Shown here in pieces: positions 21,155-31,256 of a stretch of DNA of 64,000 nt. Source of the DNA: Metellina segmentata (taxonomy: Eukaryota > Arthropoda > Arachnida > Araneae > Tetragnathidae); assembly GCA_947359465.1 (NCBI GenBank), contig OX375876.1, positions 64,982,998 to 65,046,997 of the forward strand, written 5' to 3'. Numbering within the stretch: the first letter of the stretch is position 1; every line of letters starts with the position of its first letter. The translations under genes were made by a program, and so were the position numbers. The notes beneath the pieces are model-generated. The model did no database searches, was not told where the DNA came from, and saw only the letters and a program-made list of their open reading frames with translations.

Positions 21155-21397
21155 TGTTAGTGGTTATATTATAAGGTTGCGTGTAGTTTCACTTTCTCAC
21201 TCAGCTAACACAATAAAACAATAAAGCCTGATAAAACAAATCCTTATATTTATTACGTCATTTCAGAATCAGCAGTTAAGCCTATCATTAGAACACTAGC
21301 GGCTGCGAGGCAAGCCAAGAAGTGACTATAGCCAACGCTGTTGCCAATTATTGTCAGTTGAATAATTACATTTATATTTTCTTATCTTGCCACAACA
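21155..21397 (-). repeat. Gypsy 5' LTR
   Basis: This 243-bp repeat pairs with 17822-18062 and lies upstream of pol on the minus strand. It ends in CTAACA on the element strand. I could not place a TATA box with confidence. Confidence 0.95.
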
Positions 21398-21401
21398 AAA
21401 C

Positions 21402-22397
21402 TATAGGTACGGAAGTATTATTTTGCCGAAGCATTTTGCGCACTCATAGTGTGAATTATCACTATGCAGTTTTTGTGGAATAATAGACACCCTATATAAA
21501 AGTTATTGAAACATTCATGAAAAAAAGAAGCAAACCCACGCAGAATTAGAGATAATTTCAATTGAGTCAAGCTCCAAAGAAAGTTCAACTATAAATAACC
21601 CGTCTGCTTTTTAATTACTTGAACTCGACTGAACAAGAAATGTAAGATCTTTGACTTGAGTACAATGCATTTGAAAATTATTTCATCTTATAAGAGATAC
21701 CTCTGCAGTAGGGTTTTTTTACAATGGATAAAATTTTCATCTCCCAAAAAATACTAAACTTTCAACTGCTCTTCCTGCAGCCTAATGTTTTTTTTTTCAA
21801 GATCTATTCGTCTAAGACAACGCTTCAAACAAAAATCTATCATTTTCTTAGTTTAAAACCTTTATTGAAATAGAAATATCAAAATTGGAAATACATCTGT
21901 TTTGAAGTCTGTCTAGAGGAGAATAATCTGTTTCTGAAGTTGAGAGAGAGAGATATGTTTGAAATAGTTTCTTACAAATCAGATCAGCGTTATAGCTTTG
22001 CATCATAAATTTTATTTATGTACAGAAGTCTCAAAGAAACATGTTTATCTCCTGACAAACAATCTTTAATCCACTACACGTCCTATCTCTATGATCGTCT
22101 TAAACTTGTATCCGTTCGTATTTCTTTGTAGACTTGACATAAATTTCTATATACAGACAATACAAATTTTTTGAGGATATATATTTCCTGTCAAAACATT
22201 ATATATCACATATCTTAAATATTTTGCAAATCGAAAATTACTTTCCCTTCGCATCTTGAAATTCATTGATATTTTCTGTTGAAATAATTCGAACTTTTAT
22301 AAGCACCACGAGAAAATAGGTGTTTAAAGTTAACATAATTTCAAATTTTATATAACTTGTGTTTTGTTAACATAATCCTCAGTGAAACTACATCCTG
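21402..22397. other. Unassigned AT-rich sequence
   Basis: No gene or named repeat was seen to the right of the gypsy element. Confidence 0.5.
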
Positions 22398-22690
22398 TTC
22401 CATTTTAAATGCAATATTTATTATTGAATGTTCCATTTTAAATCTAATATCATTATTAAATATTCCATTTTAAATGTTAAATTCATTATTACATGTTCCA
22501 TTTTAACTGTAATTTTCTCTATTAAAATGTTCAATTTTAAATGTAATGTTCATCATTCAATATTTCAGTTTTTTAAGTGTAATATTCCTTACAAAATATT
22601 CCATTTTAAATGTAATATTCATTATGAAATGTTCCATTTCAATGTAATGTTCATTATTAAATGTTTCCTTTTAAATATAATTTTATAATT
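22398..22690. repeat. 33-bp minisatellite
   Basis: The unit is close to GTTCCATTTTAAATGTAATA plus TTCATTATTAAAT and repeats about nine times with small changes. It generates an incidental open frame with an 11-residue repeat (MFHFKCNIHYE). Confidence 0.9.
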
Positions 22691-23644
22691 TTCAATCAAA
22701 TAAATACATAAATACCACCAAGGAAATTCTGATACCTGTCCTCTACAAAGGATTCTACAGTTTGAGGGGCACTCATAGGGGATAATTTTTAAAGGAAAAA
22801 AAAATAGAGAATTTATAAGTTCATGAAGCTAAAACATTCAGGGATCATAGTGTCAAGTTTCTAAAACATTGATTCCAGTTCTTCATTACAGGATACTAGA
22901 AAATTCAACAGTTTAGATACCTGACTCCAACAATCTTTATGGTGGAATGCATTTCTTCTCCATCTAGTTGACCTGAAGGTGTCTGACATGGCAGAAATCC
23001 GTGTTCGTAATGTAAGGGAGACCGCTGGATCAGCATGCACACTTGTATGTGCTTCGAAACAACTCTAACTTATAGAGAAAGGTTAACAGTTCAAACTTAT
23101 AGAGGTACGTTAACAGTTTAAACTTATAGAGGTACATTATAAATGCACCACTACCTTTGAAAACCTGGAGTGTCCTTCTTTGATGTGTAGGATATCCTTC
23201 AATCTATTGAATATTTTGTGGTGTGGGTGGCTCATTTCACCCTCGGCCGATACCTTCTGTCATTTCAATAAGAATGCCTTTTGATTTGTTTAAGGTGACT
23301 TGATGGTGTTTTGATATTAATTTTTGTCCGGGTTTTTTTTTATAGTACAGGTTAGGTAAGTTAAATTATTATGTTACCTTTAGATGCCAAATCTCGAAAT
23401 ATTAAATTATTTAAAGATAAAGGGATTGTGTGGGTATTTTCAGATAACTGGTAAATAACCACAAAGCCGATAAATTGACGACAGTAATTCTCAACACCGG
23501 TGTTCAGTTCAATTTTTGTTTTGCTTAGAGGCAGATAAGGACAAAGCGGATTTTAGACATATATCAATATCAGTTCAGTATTCAGTAATATTTGACTTTT
23601 GAAATATGCAAGTTGGAATTGTAAAATAATATGAATACATATTC
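22691..23644. repeat. Mostly unassigned; three 27-bp repeats at 23067-23147
   Basis: AACTTATAGAG starts at 23067, 23094 and 23121, each followed by a (G/C)GTTAACAGTT.AA-type spacer, giving a 27-bp period. I see nothing else in this stretch. Confidence 0.65.
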
Positions 23645-23895
23645 TGGGTGTTTCAAAAATATGGGACCAAATTGTAAAGAGAGGTAAAGAGGCCCAAAAT
23701 AAACATGTTTTGTTGATAACTGTGTGTCTGAAAATACCTCGTTTAGTTAGCAGAGGGCGCTGTTAAGGTCAGTCGATAGCACCGTTTCTGTGGCGTAAGG
23801 CATCATTTCCCGCTCGGTTTTTTAAACGGCAAAAGTCGAATTCATGTAGCGATGCATAGCGATTATTTAACAAGGGTAAAGTGAGTTATTGTCGG
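23645..23895 (+). repeat. Foldback repeat family, left arm, loop and start of right arm
   Basis: This copy starts GGGTGTTTCAAAAATATGGG (23646) and includes GTGGCGTAAGGCATCATTTC and CCGCTCGG, the counterparts of the inner arm at 4128-4165. After a loop containing GAATTC the sequence begins to resemble the inverted arm (AAGGGTAAAGTGAGTTA), then stops matching. It is a 3'-truncated member of the family seen at 2753 and 4105. Confidence 0.55.
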
Positions 23896-24364
23896 AAAAG
23901 TCTATTTTTTCGTTCAAATGTAAAAAAATATTTGTAAAAATACACTTTCTCTGGTATAGTAATCCTTTTTTGATATAAATTTGAATATAAAAACAATTTG
24001 AATATAAGAGAATCACCTTTTGTAGAGATCTGCACTGTTGTCGTGTAAATTGGTTTATAAAGCATTATCTGGATAATAAGTATAAAATAATAAATAAACA
24101 GTATTCCCAATAGGTAATTTGATCTTAATTCCTAAACTTCATTGTACAGTCGAACGTACAAATTACTATTTTAGTCCCGTCTAATTAGCTTTCGTGTAGC
24201 AAAAAATGACCTGAAATATCAACAAATCTTCTGTGTATAGCAACAAACCAAACCAGTCTAGATTTTAAGGGGTTTCATTATTCATTTTCATAATTTTGGT
24301 TAATGATACTACAATAGATAATTCAGTATCCCAAATAGCGTTCTTTAAAGGATATCAATAATAT
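23896..24364. other. Unassigned AT-rich sequence
   Basis: Nothing was recognised. The final ATAT (24361-24364) is the left target duplication of the solo LTR. Confidence 0.5.
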
Positions 24365-24724
24365 TGTAGCGAAACTTATTCACTTCGTCTGAATATCGTG
24401 GCTCAGTCGGTATTGCACCTGACTGCGAATCGGAAGGTACGGAGTTCCAATCTCACTAGAGGGAAGTGTCCTAAAAGTAGATTTTATTTTAAAGTTTCCT
24501 TTCTGTATGCTTCTCACTTCTTCAAGAATATACTTACGTTAATTTCTAGAACTTTCCAATTCTCGAATGTTCGATTCATTTTCGGTAAAGGTATAAAAGA
24601 AGATGTATCACTCAGTTCAAGTGGATAATAAAGTCTCGAGTTGAGATCAGTAACCTTTGTCCTCGCTCGCCTTTTGCAAATATACACGAAGAGGTTAGCC
24701 TACCTACTATAAATCTTCGCGACA
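24365..24724 (+). mobile_element. Solo LTR, 360 bp
   Basis: The sequence begins TGTAGCGAA and ends TTCGCGACA, near-inverted ends of the TG..CA type, and is flanked by the 4-bp repeat ATAT (24361-24364 and 24725-24728). It contains an LTR-like promoter: TATAAAAG at 24592-24599, an initiator-like TCAGTT at 24612-24617, and a polyadenylation signal AATAAA at 24627-24632. No internal retroelement sequence is attached, so recombination between two LTRs probably removed it. The 4-bp duplication favours the gypsy group. It is unrelated to the gypsy LTRs at 17.8 and 21.2 kb. Confidence 0.75.
24392..24460 (+). other. tRNA-like segment inside the solo LTR
   Basis: The stretch GTGGCTCAGTCGGTATTG, then CACCTGACTGCGAATCGG, then GGAGTTCCAATCTC has the order of a tRNA D arm, anticodon arm and T arm with A-box- and B-box-like sequences. 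There is no convincing acceptor stem. It is likely a tRNA- or SINE-derived piece captured by the LTR, or chance likeness. Confidence 0.45.
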
Positions 24725-25192
24725 ATATTGACATCCTTGTTTCAAGCTGAACTCACAACTAATTTTATCATTTGAAACTCAACTAGGCTGTTTTGTAAAT
24801 GGGCATGTAATATTTCTGACACGACAATGTTTACTGGACAATACTGCGAAGGATGTAGGACAGATCACATATTTCCTCAGCAAAAAAAAATCAGACTGTC
24901 TTCAAGGAGTTGCTTTTATAAGTCAGCGTATTTTTTGAAGTTCAAAAGATATTATCTAATCCGATCTATCCAAAAACGGTCCATACATTTCTAATCCGCC
25001 GTTTTACCAACTAAAAATTTGCTGTTTTCTTTCCCTGAATCAAGTCAATAGCATTCGAAACTTTATGAGACATACAAGTACAATTTATTTTAAGCTCCAT
25101 ATAAAAGTTTATATCCAACTAGCCTTCCTTGACTTTAGAGTCCTTGTCCCTCCATCGCTTTTGTTAGTATTTTTGAAGATAAAGACTTTTTT
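24725..25192. other. Unassigned sequence
   Basis: No gene or repeat was recognised. Confidence 0.5.
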
Positions 25193-25545
25193 CCCCAATT
25201 TTGCCCTATTTTATTCGCAATACTTAAGTCTGTTTCCCATATATAAAAAACTTAAAATATAAAAAATATTTAGATCATTTTTACCTTCTCTGAATCTCAT
25301 AAGTATTCAAACTAGGGATGCGACATCGGTGTCGATGTTTTCAAAACATCCCCAGTTTTGCCCTATTTTATTCGTAATACTTAAGTCTGTTTCCCATATA
25401 TATAATAATACTACATTTGTATATCGATATACATATATTGCAACTTAAAATATAAAAAATAATTTAGATCATTTTTACCTTCTCTGAATCCCATAAATAT
25501 TTTAACTAGGGATGCGACATCGATGTCGATGTTTTATATAAAACA
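25193..25545. repeat. Duplicated block: host flank plus hAT left end
   Basis: CCCCA(A/G)TTTTGCCCTATTTT starts at 25193 and 25350. Both copies continue through CTTAAGTCTGTTTCCCATAT, ACTTAAAATATAAAAAAT and TTTTTACCTTCTCTGAATC, then into TAGGGATGCGACATCG (25313 and 25507). The second copy has about 37 extra bases. The duplication joined flanking DNA and the first 40 or so bases of the hAT element. Confidence 0.85.
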
Positions 25546-26552
25546 TCGATGTATTTACCATCGATGTATTAAGGCCGATGTTTTTTAAGATCGATGTTTA
25601 TACTTTTCGATGTTTTTACGTTGTCGATGTTTTATTTTTAAATGAAAAAAGTACTATTATAAAAATTAAAAAAAAAATAACCAAGTAGCATAATATTTTC
25701 ATAATCAGTAAATTGAACATACTTTTAGACCAAAATGGCCGAGGGTGAACTGTCTGAAAAGTAGGAATGCGACATCAATGTATTATAAAAACATTGATTT
25801 ATTTACCATCGATTTATTGGAGCCGATGTTTGTTTAACATCGATGTTTTATTTTTGAATGCAAAAAGCACCATAGTAAAAATTAAGAAAAATAACCGCGC
25901 AACTAAATATTTATCAGTGATGGCGACATCTATCCCATCAGAAAGAGCTTTTTCCTTAACTGGTAGGGTGGTTGGTGCAAAAAGAAGTCGGCTTATAAGG
26001 TGTGGAGAAAGTTAACTAACTTATTTTTTTACAAACTGTAAGTAACACAAATATTATAAGTAAACATATAATAATTATAGACCCCAATATTTTTTATTTA
26101 CAGTAAACAAAATAAAGTTTGTTACGTCCCCCATCCCGATAAGTTGATAATTAATAATAACTAATAATAATTTTTGTTATGTACCTACCTAATTATACTT
26201 ATAGTTAGTAGTACCTATGTTACATTGTTGTAAATATATATATTATTTTCTTTTATATTATTCAATTTGAAAATAAAGATTTATTAATTGTTGTCATTAA
26301 TATTTTTACTTTGTGTTGGCAGTTAAAAAAAAGTCTTAGTTATAAATTAATAAACATGGCAAATGACAAATTAATTCTCCTCACCCCCTGCGAACATTAA
26401 TGTTTGACGTTACTAAACCAGTTTTAAGTAATGTAGAGAAAAGGTTACATACACTGATGCTTAAAAACATCGTTGTTTTTTGGGCGATGTATTATCAACA
26501 TCGATGTTTTAATTTTGAACATCGATGTTTAGCTGTCGATGTCGCATCCCTA
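25313..26552 (+). mobile_element. hAT transposon relic with 8-bp target duplication
   Basis: The left end TAGGGATGCGACATCG (25313) is the inverse of the right end CGATGTCGCATCCCTA (26537-26552). The perfect 8-bp repeat ATTCAAAC lies on both sides (25305-25312 and 26553-26560), as expected for hAT. A second left end at 25507 is preceded by the mutated ATTTTAAC. Both ends are packed with the palindrome CATCGATG and one-base variants, probably transposase-binding or hairpin-forming subterminal repeats. Only the C-terminal part of a transposase remains, so this is a deletion derivative. Confidence 0.92.
25899..26015 (+). pseudogene. hAT transposase C-terminal dimerisation domain, fragment
   Basis: The frame reads RATKYLSVMATSIPSERAFS and then LTGRVVGAKRSRL. 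This is the conserved end of hAT transposases (the hATC dimerisation domain, usually A..S.PSER.FS..G.....R..L). The rest of the usual 500-700 residues, including the zinc finger and the catalytic core, is missing. The frame is lost soon after RSRL and ends at 26015. Confidence 0.88.
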
Positions 26553-26689
26553 ATTCAAACCTCATCGTGTTACTTCCAAACTTGAATTACCTCACCTATT
26601 ATATTCTTCCATTTAACATTCTTAAAACTTTTTTTTTTCAGTTTTTCTTTCTGAGCAAGAAATATCTTAAATAATCATGCCTTTGCTTA

Positions 26690-26703
26690 TTATATATATA
26701 TTA

Positions 26704-26750
<47 letters not shown>
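26690..26750. repeat. (TA)n microsatellite
   Basis: This is a TA run of about 60 bp with one interruption (TTATGA near 26701). Confidence 0.95.
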
Positions 26751-26754
<4 letters not shown>

Positions 26755-28699
26755 TCATATCTAAGATCCAAAAAATGTGTTGTTTTAACTTGTTTACATG
26801 TAATTTGTGAAACAACAAACTAACATTCTTTCAACTTTAGAACGAAGCAATGATAAATTTCTTACCACTTTTTTCCTATTCAGATTAATTTAATTTTTAA
26901 GGATTCGCGAATTTATCAAAAATATTTTTCTCCAAAAATGCATTTCTTTTCGGTATAAAAATCTTCTTTCTCTTACAGCCATGATCCGCGGAATTTATTA
27001 TTTGTATAATTATAGTGTAGGTGTAAAAGATCGACCGTGGAATTCCTGTATATAATAAAAGCTGAGGTCGTTAAAAGGTTTATACTGAATTCATTATTTT
27101 TTCCATCATTGAGGCTTCTCTAAATCAATAGTTTATTTTGTTCTGTTGTGAACATGCATGAATGGAAGGAAACGTATTAACATTTCTGTACAGAATATCA
27201 GTCCAACGCATGCAACATTTTTTATCTTTCGTTCCTTCTATAGTGCTTGAATAAATATAAAATTGAATAGCTATTCCACGAAAGCTAGAGATATTCTGTC
27301 TGATTATCTTGCAAACAAGCGTGGGAGTTTCTAACAGCATGAAGCGTCTTTCATTTTAATCTACCTGCTCTACAAATAAATTTTGGTGATCACTCGAGAA
27401 TAATTCCAGTCCTTTTCTAAACCTGAAAAATCAAAATAAGAAAACACGTATTCATAAATTAATTTATGGCTATAATTTAAATTTGCAATAAAGTTTATTC
27501 CTAGTTCCTTAACATCACTCGCAGGCATCATTTCAATGCTTTTCAAAATGTGACCTAAAAATAAAGAGAAATATGCACTCATGAATTAATTTTTGGTAAC
27601 TAAAACTCAGATATGAAGTTTATTCAAAGTTTAAAGGAAGATAATTTTATCAATTAAACTCTACATAAGCTGCGTTTTAATGAAAGAATTTTACTGTAAA
27701 AATAAATACAAGGCTAATGTTTTTGCAATCCCTTTCATGTATGCCAATCAACTTTCATAAATAAATTTGGAATTAATTTTTGTTGCTTTATTTTCTTTAC
27801 ACGGGACAGTTTATAAGCACAACTGTAGAATCTGGGATTAGGAATGGCCACACGAGTATACAGAACAGACATTAAATGCACCGCTACTCACTATATAGTG
27901 CGGCTTCACTGCAAGCTTAATTAAACCTTTTTTCTTTGAAGAGCCATGTGAAACAAGTACATTGAGGATCTTGTACGGCTCTAAACGCGGCTTCTCTGAT
28001 CAAGCCAACACAAAGAAGAAATATTCAAGAATTCCTTAATTGGAGTACATAAAACTTTTTTCAAATGATCAACTGTCCATAACTTACCCTAGAATTACTA
28101 TTACAGCACTCCATCTGACATTACATCGGTCATAAAGTTATGGGCACTTGAAATAAACCCTCTTCATCTGATGTTACACAGACATTACGATCTCATAGAT
28201 CTCAAGCCCCTTGAGAACACTGTAGATTCCATCGACATGTGGTTTCCAGATGAAGGCGGCCTGACTGGAAGAGACCAGAGACCATACAGAGATCCTTGAG
28301 TACTGAGAGCGAGAAGACATGCTCGCTACTTTGACGAACTTTTCTTGTCGCGAAATATCTTTAAATGTGATGTAACTATATCTGCTTTGCTGTAGGATGT
28401 TAGAATAAATGTTGTAGTGATAAAGCCCAAAGATCTTGTTCTTTTACTCTACCAATTGATTCTGTCACCTCACCATTTCATCCGGTACAACCTGCACAGT
28501 AAATGGACATCGCCACCTTAAAGTACTTGAATTTTACGTTGCATCATGCTTTCTAAACACGATCACGTTCAAACATGGTAGGGCACCTTCTTCTTCTTCT
28601 GAATGGAAACAATCCCCTCCGTATCGAGTTATTGAAAACCCACTGCGGATTAGCAGGGAAGATCTCTAATGAAAAAAGGTTGGGCACCCCACATATAGA
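26751..28699. other. Unassigned, about 1.9 kb
   Basis: No gene was recognised. A perfect 12-bp palindrome CACTATATAGTG lies at 27889-27900. The part at about 28225-28500 has AATAAATG at 28410 followed by a pyrimidine-rich stretch and could be an old LTR, but I found no paired end or target duplication. Confidence 0.45.
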
Positions 28700-31256
28700 A
28701 TCTCTTGTAAAGCAGTTTTTGATCAATACGTTTTTTTAAGAACGACAAATTATACAATTTTGTGAGAATCATATCGACCAATTACCCTTCTTAAAACTCT
28801 TGGTAAAGCTTTGGAGAGATTGCTTGTGCAAAGGTTGACTTATCATCAAGCTGAAAACAAAGAAAGACATGGACTCCAATATGGATGCAAGGCTCATCTT
28901 TTGACAATGCTCTATGAACCTTACTAAACAAAATTAATGAAGAGAAAAAGATAAACTGTGCGTTGCTGTAGAGAGAGAGAGAGTGTGTGTCGGTTGACAT
29001 TCAGGGGAATTCGACAATCTTCACAACAATGTTATCAAAATCAGACAAGCGAAATCAAAATGCCCTTCCAATATTAAAATTACTCTTACTTAAGTCCTCG
29101 AGGACAGAAAAGTATAAAGCTGATGACAATCGAGGGTCCGTAAATCACGTAACAAGGAAAAGGCTATCCACAGGGATCGTGCAGCTGACCAGTGATGTGG
29201 AATATTGTGACCTATGAAGCACTGAATCTACCATGGCCTTAAAAATCCACATGCGAGCATTGGCTTACGACTTTGCCTTTAAAATCGCGGCGAAATTAAA
29301 GAGAAAATTAGGTGAGCTAGTCACAAATGCACTAGACCTGTTAAAAACCTGTACAGATCAGCAAAGTTTGAACGAGTCCGAAGAAATAACTAAATACTTC
29401 CTCCTTAGTAATCTCTCGAAAGGACCTTCCATCTACTGGAATAAAAGAAGAATTAAGCGAACTAGTACATTAAAGTACCTAAGACTTACACTAGACGTGA
29501 AGCTAAATTGGGCGACTCGTGTGCAAACTATAGGACAAAAAGCCATATTCTAATTTCAAATGCTACAAAGAATAGTTGGAACGAGATGGGGAATAGGGCA
29601 TAAATTTCGAAAGCTTCTGTACAAAACAGTGACAGAAAGAATGTTGAGTCATGGTGCAGTGGTCTGGTGTCATAACCTAACACAATGAACTATAAGTAAA
29701 TTAAATGGGATTCAAAGAAAACATTTCTGATCTCAACAACAGGAAACTACAGAACAGCACCAATGGCCTTCAGACAATTGCATCAATTCCACAACTACAT
29801 CTTTCACTTCAAAAAGAAGCGGTGTGCGTCAAAATTAGAATGAGACTAAGTACAAATCTTGGAGATGCAGATTACAAAAAAGATGAGTGCAAGGGAAGAT
29901 TGATGGCTGATATATACATCCAGATAAAACCCTTTCGAATTACAGAGTAAACCCAGAAGTGGGAATACTTCATTCCGACATAAGCTACTTTCCCGATGGC
30001 TCCAAAAAGGAGAAAAGTGGTGGAAGTACATTTTGCTGTATTCAAGAAGGGCGTATAGCTCAGGAATGGTCGACGAAAAGGCAGAACAATAACTCCGTTT
30101 TCCAGGTGGATCTGTATGGCATTCTATCAGCCATAAAACTAGCAAAAGCAAGATCAAAAAAAAAAAATGTCAAGATCTGGTCAGACTGGTGAGCTGGTCT
30201 CCTGGCACTTAAAAATCCCAAGACGCCGTGTCCATTGGCACGAGAAATGCAACAATTATTATATAATAGCAATGAAATTTGTTTAGGCTGGAGCAAAGCT
30301 CATGCGTGTCACGACGGAAACGAAGATGATAGATTAGCAAACGAGGCAATAACAACGGAATACATAGATAATGGGGTGAAATGGCCCTCATTGCAGTAGG
30401 AAAACCACTAGCTGGCTACTTGGTAGATGGCAGAATGAATGGGACGAAGGGAAACAGGCAGGTGCATGATGTGTCATCAAGAGTATCACTAATATCTGCA
30501 AGTTGGGCCAGGGAAGAGACACTCTTCTTAACAGGCCATGGCCCATTCCCATCCTACCTTCTGAGGTTTAAAAAATCAAGTCTGAAAACTGCTCCTGTGG
30601 TGAAATCGTCACACCTCCACATTAAATCACAGTTTGCCCCCTTACAGCCTCTTGGCATATGAGGACGCCTGTAGACCACCTTAAAATCGCATGGCTCAGG
30701 AACATTTCATGTAACAAGGGATCCAAGATCAAAATTATTAACATGGTGAGATTCATTGTGAATCATCAGGACTTGACTATCCAAAGAGACAAAGAACAAA
30801 ACTAACTTTTTCCCCTTGTACACACACATGTTGTATATATGTATATATTTATAATGTAGCCTAGTATAATGATTTGATGTAATTTCTGTATCGATGTAAT
30901 TTTGTATATATGTAATGTGCTCTAACAAGAAGTGTAGACATGACACTAGGTGGCATGCTCTATCATCCAACCACACTTTTTTAAACTGCTACAGTGTCTC
31001 ACGACACTAATCACAGGAGTGTTTATTAGTGTTAGTTGGTTAGCCACATACGGTGTCTGGACGACACCTGCATATTTTTGGCTATAGGGATACTTTGAGT
31101 CTCGGTTGTACACTAAGGAACACGTCTCCCTTGGCTTGTTTAAAAGTTGCCACCAGCCGTGAGATCGTTATCATAGACCCTGATATGCATCACGCATCAT
31201 GAGTGGCGTAACGCCAGGCTTGCACACTGCCCCTGGTTGTGATGGTGAATAAATAA
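28700..31256 (+). mobile_element. LINE (R1/I-type with RNase H), 5'-truncated and decayed
   Basis: Reverse transcriptase, RNase H and C-terminal segments are found in that order in switching frames. A 3' untranslated region follows, ending in CCCCTGGTTGTGATG and AATAAA at 31248-31253. No endonuclease domain is visible, so the copy is 5'-truncated or the 5' part is too eroded. LINEs integrate by target-primed reverse transcription. Target duplications were not found. Confidence 0.88.
28772..30790 (+). pseudogene. LINE reverse transcriptase and RNase H, many frame breaks
   Basis: The RT region begins YRPITLLKTLGKALERLL (28772). It continues with HGLQYG, then SSRT and GYPQGSC at 29162, which has a stop right after it (29186-29188). 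The FADD catalytic box is LAYD here (29260-29271), so one of the two aspartates is lost. RGPSIYW-, LKYL- and KLNWATR-type segments (29420-29520) are typical of the R1/I group thumb. RNase H has FPDGSK (29995 Asp), FQVDLYG with Asp for the usual Glu, and IWSDW followed by a stop. EDDRLANEA has the last Asp. The C-terminal part reads in yet another frame with several stops. The gene is clearly dead. Confidence 0.88.

Larger units (their letters stand above)
17822..21397 (-). mobile_element. Ty3/gypsy LTR retrotransposon, internally deleted
   Basis: The element is 3576 bp and is flanked by the 4-bp direct repeat AAAC (17818-17821 and 21398-21401). The two LTRs are nearly identical, so insertion was fairly recent. 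On the minus strand the order is 5' LTR, primer-binding site, reverse transcriptase, RNase H, integrase, polypurine tract, 3' LTR. RT before integrase is the Ty3/gypsy order. Gag, protease and the N-terminal part of RT are absent, and no env-like frame exists. The remaining pol is broken by frameshifts and stops. The element could not replicate alone but keeps the LTRs, PBS and PPT needed in cis. Confidence 0.95.

Noticed and set aside
22428..22688. 86-codon open frame with an 11-residue repeat
   Set aside because: It is produced by a 33-bp minisatellite. The same reasoning applies as for the 24-bp array.
24398..24628. 76-codon frame starting MAQSVLHL
   Set aside because: It reads through the tRNA-like part of a solo LTR. 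Such frames starting MAQSV are a common artefact of tRNA-like sequence.
26690..26750. TATA promoter or origin
   Set aside because: It is a plain (TA)n microsatellite with no other promoter or origin signals nearby.
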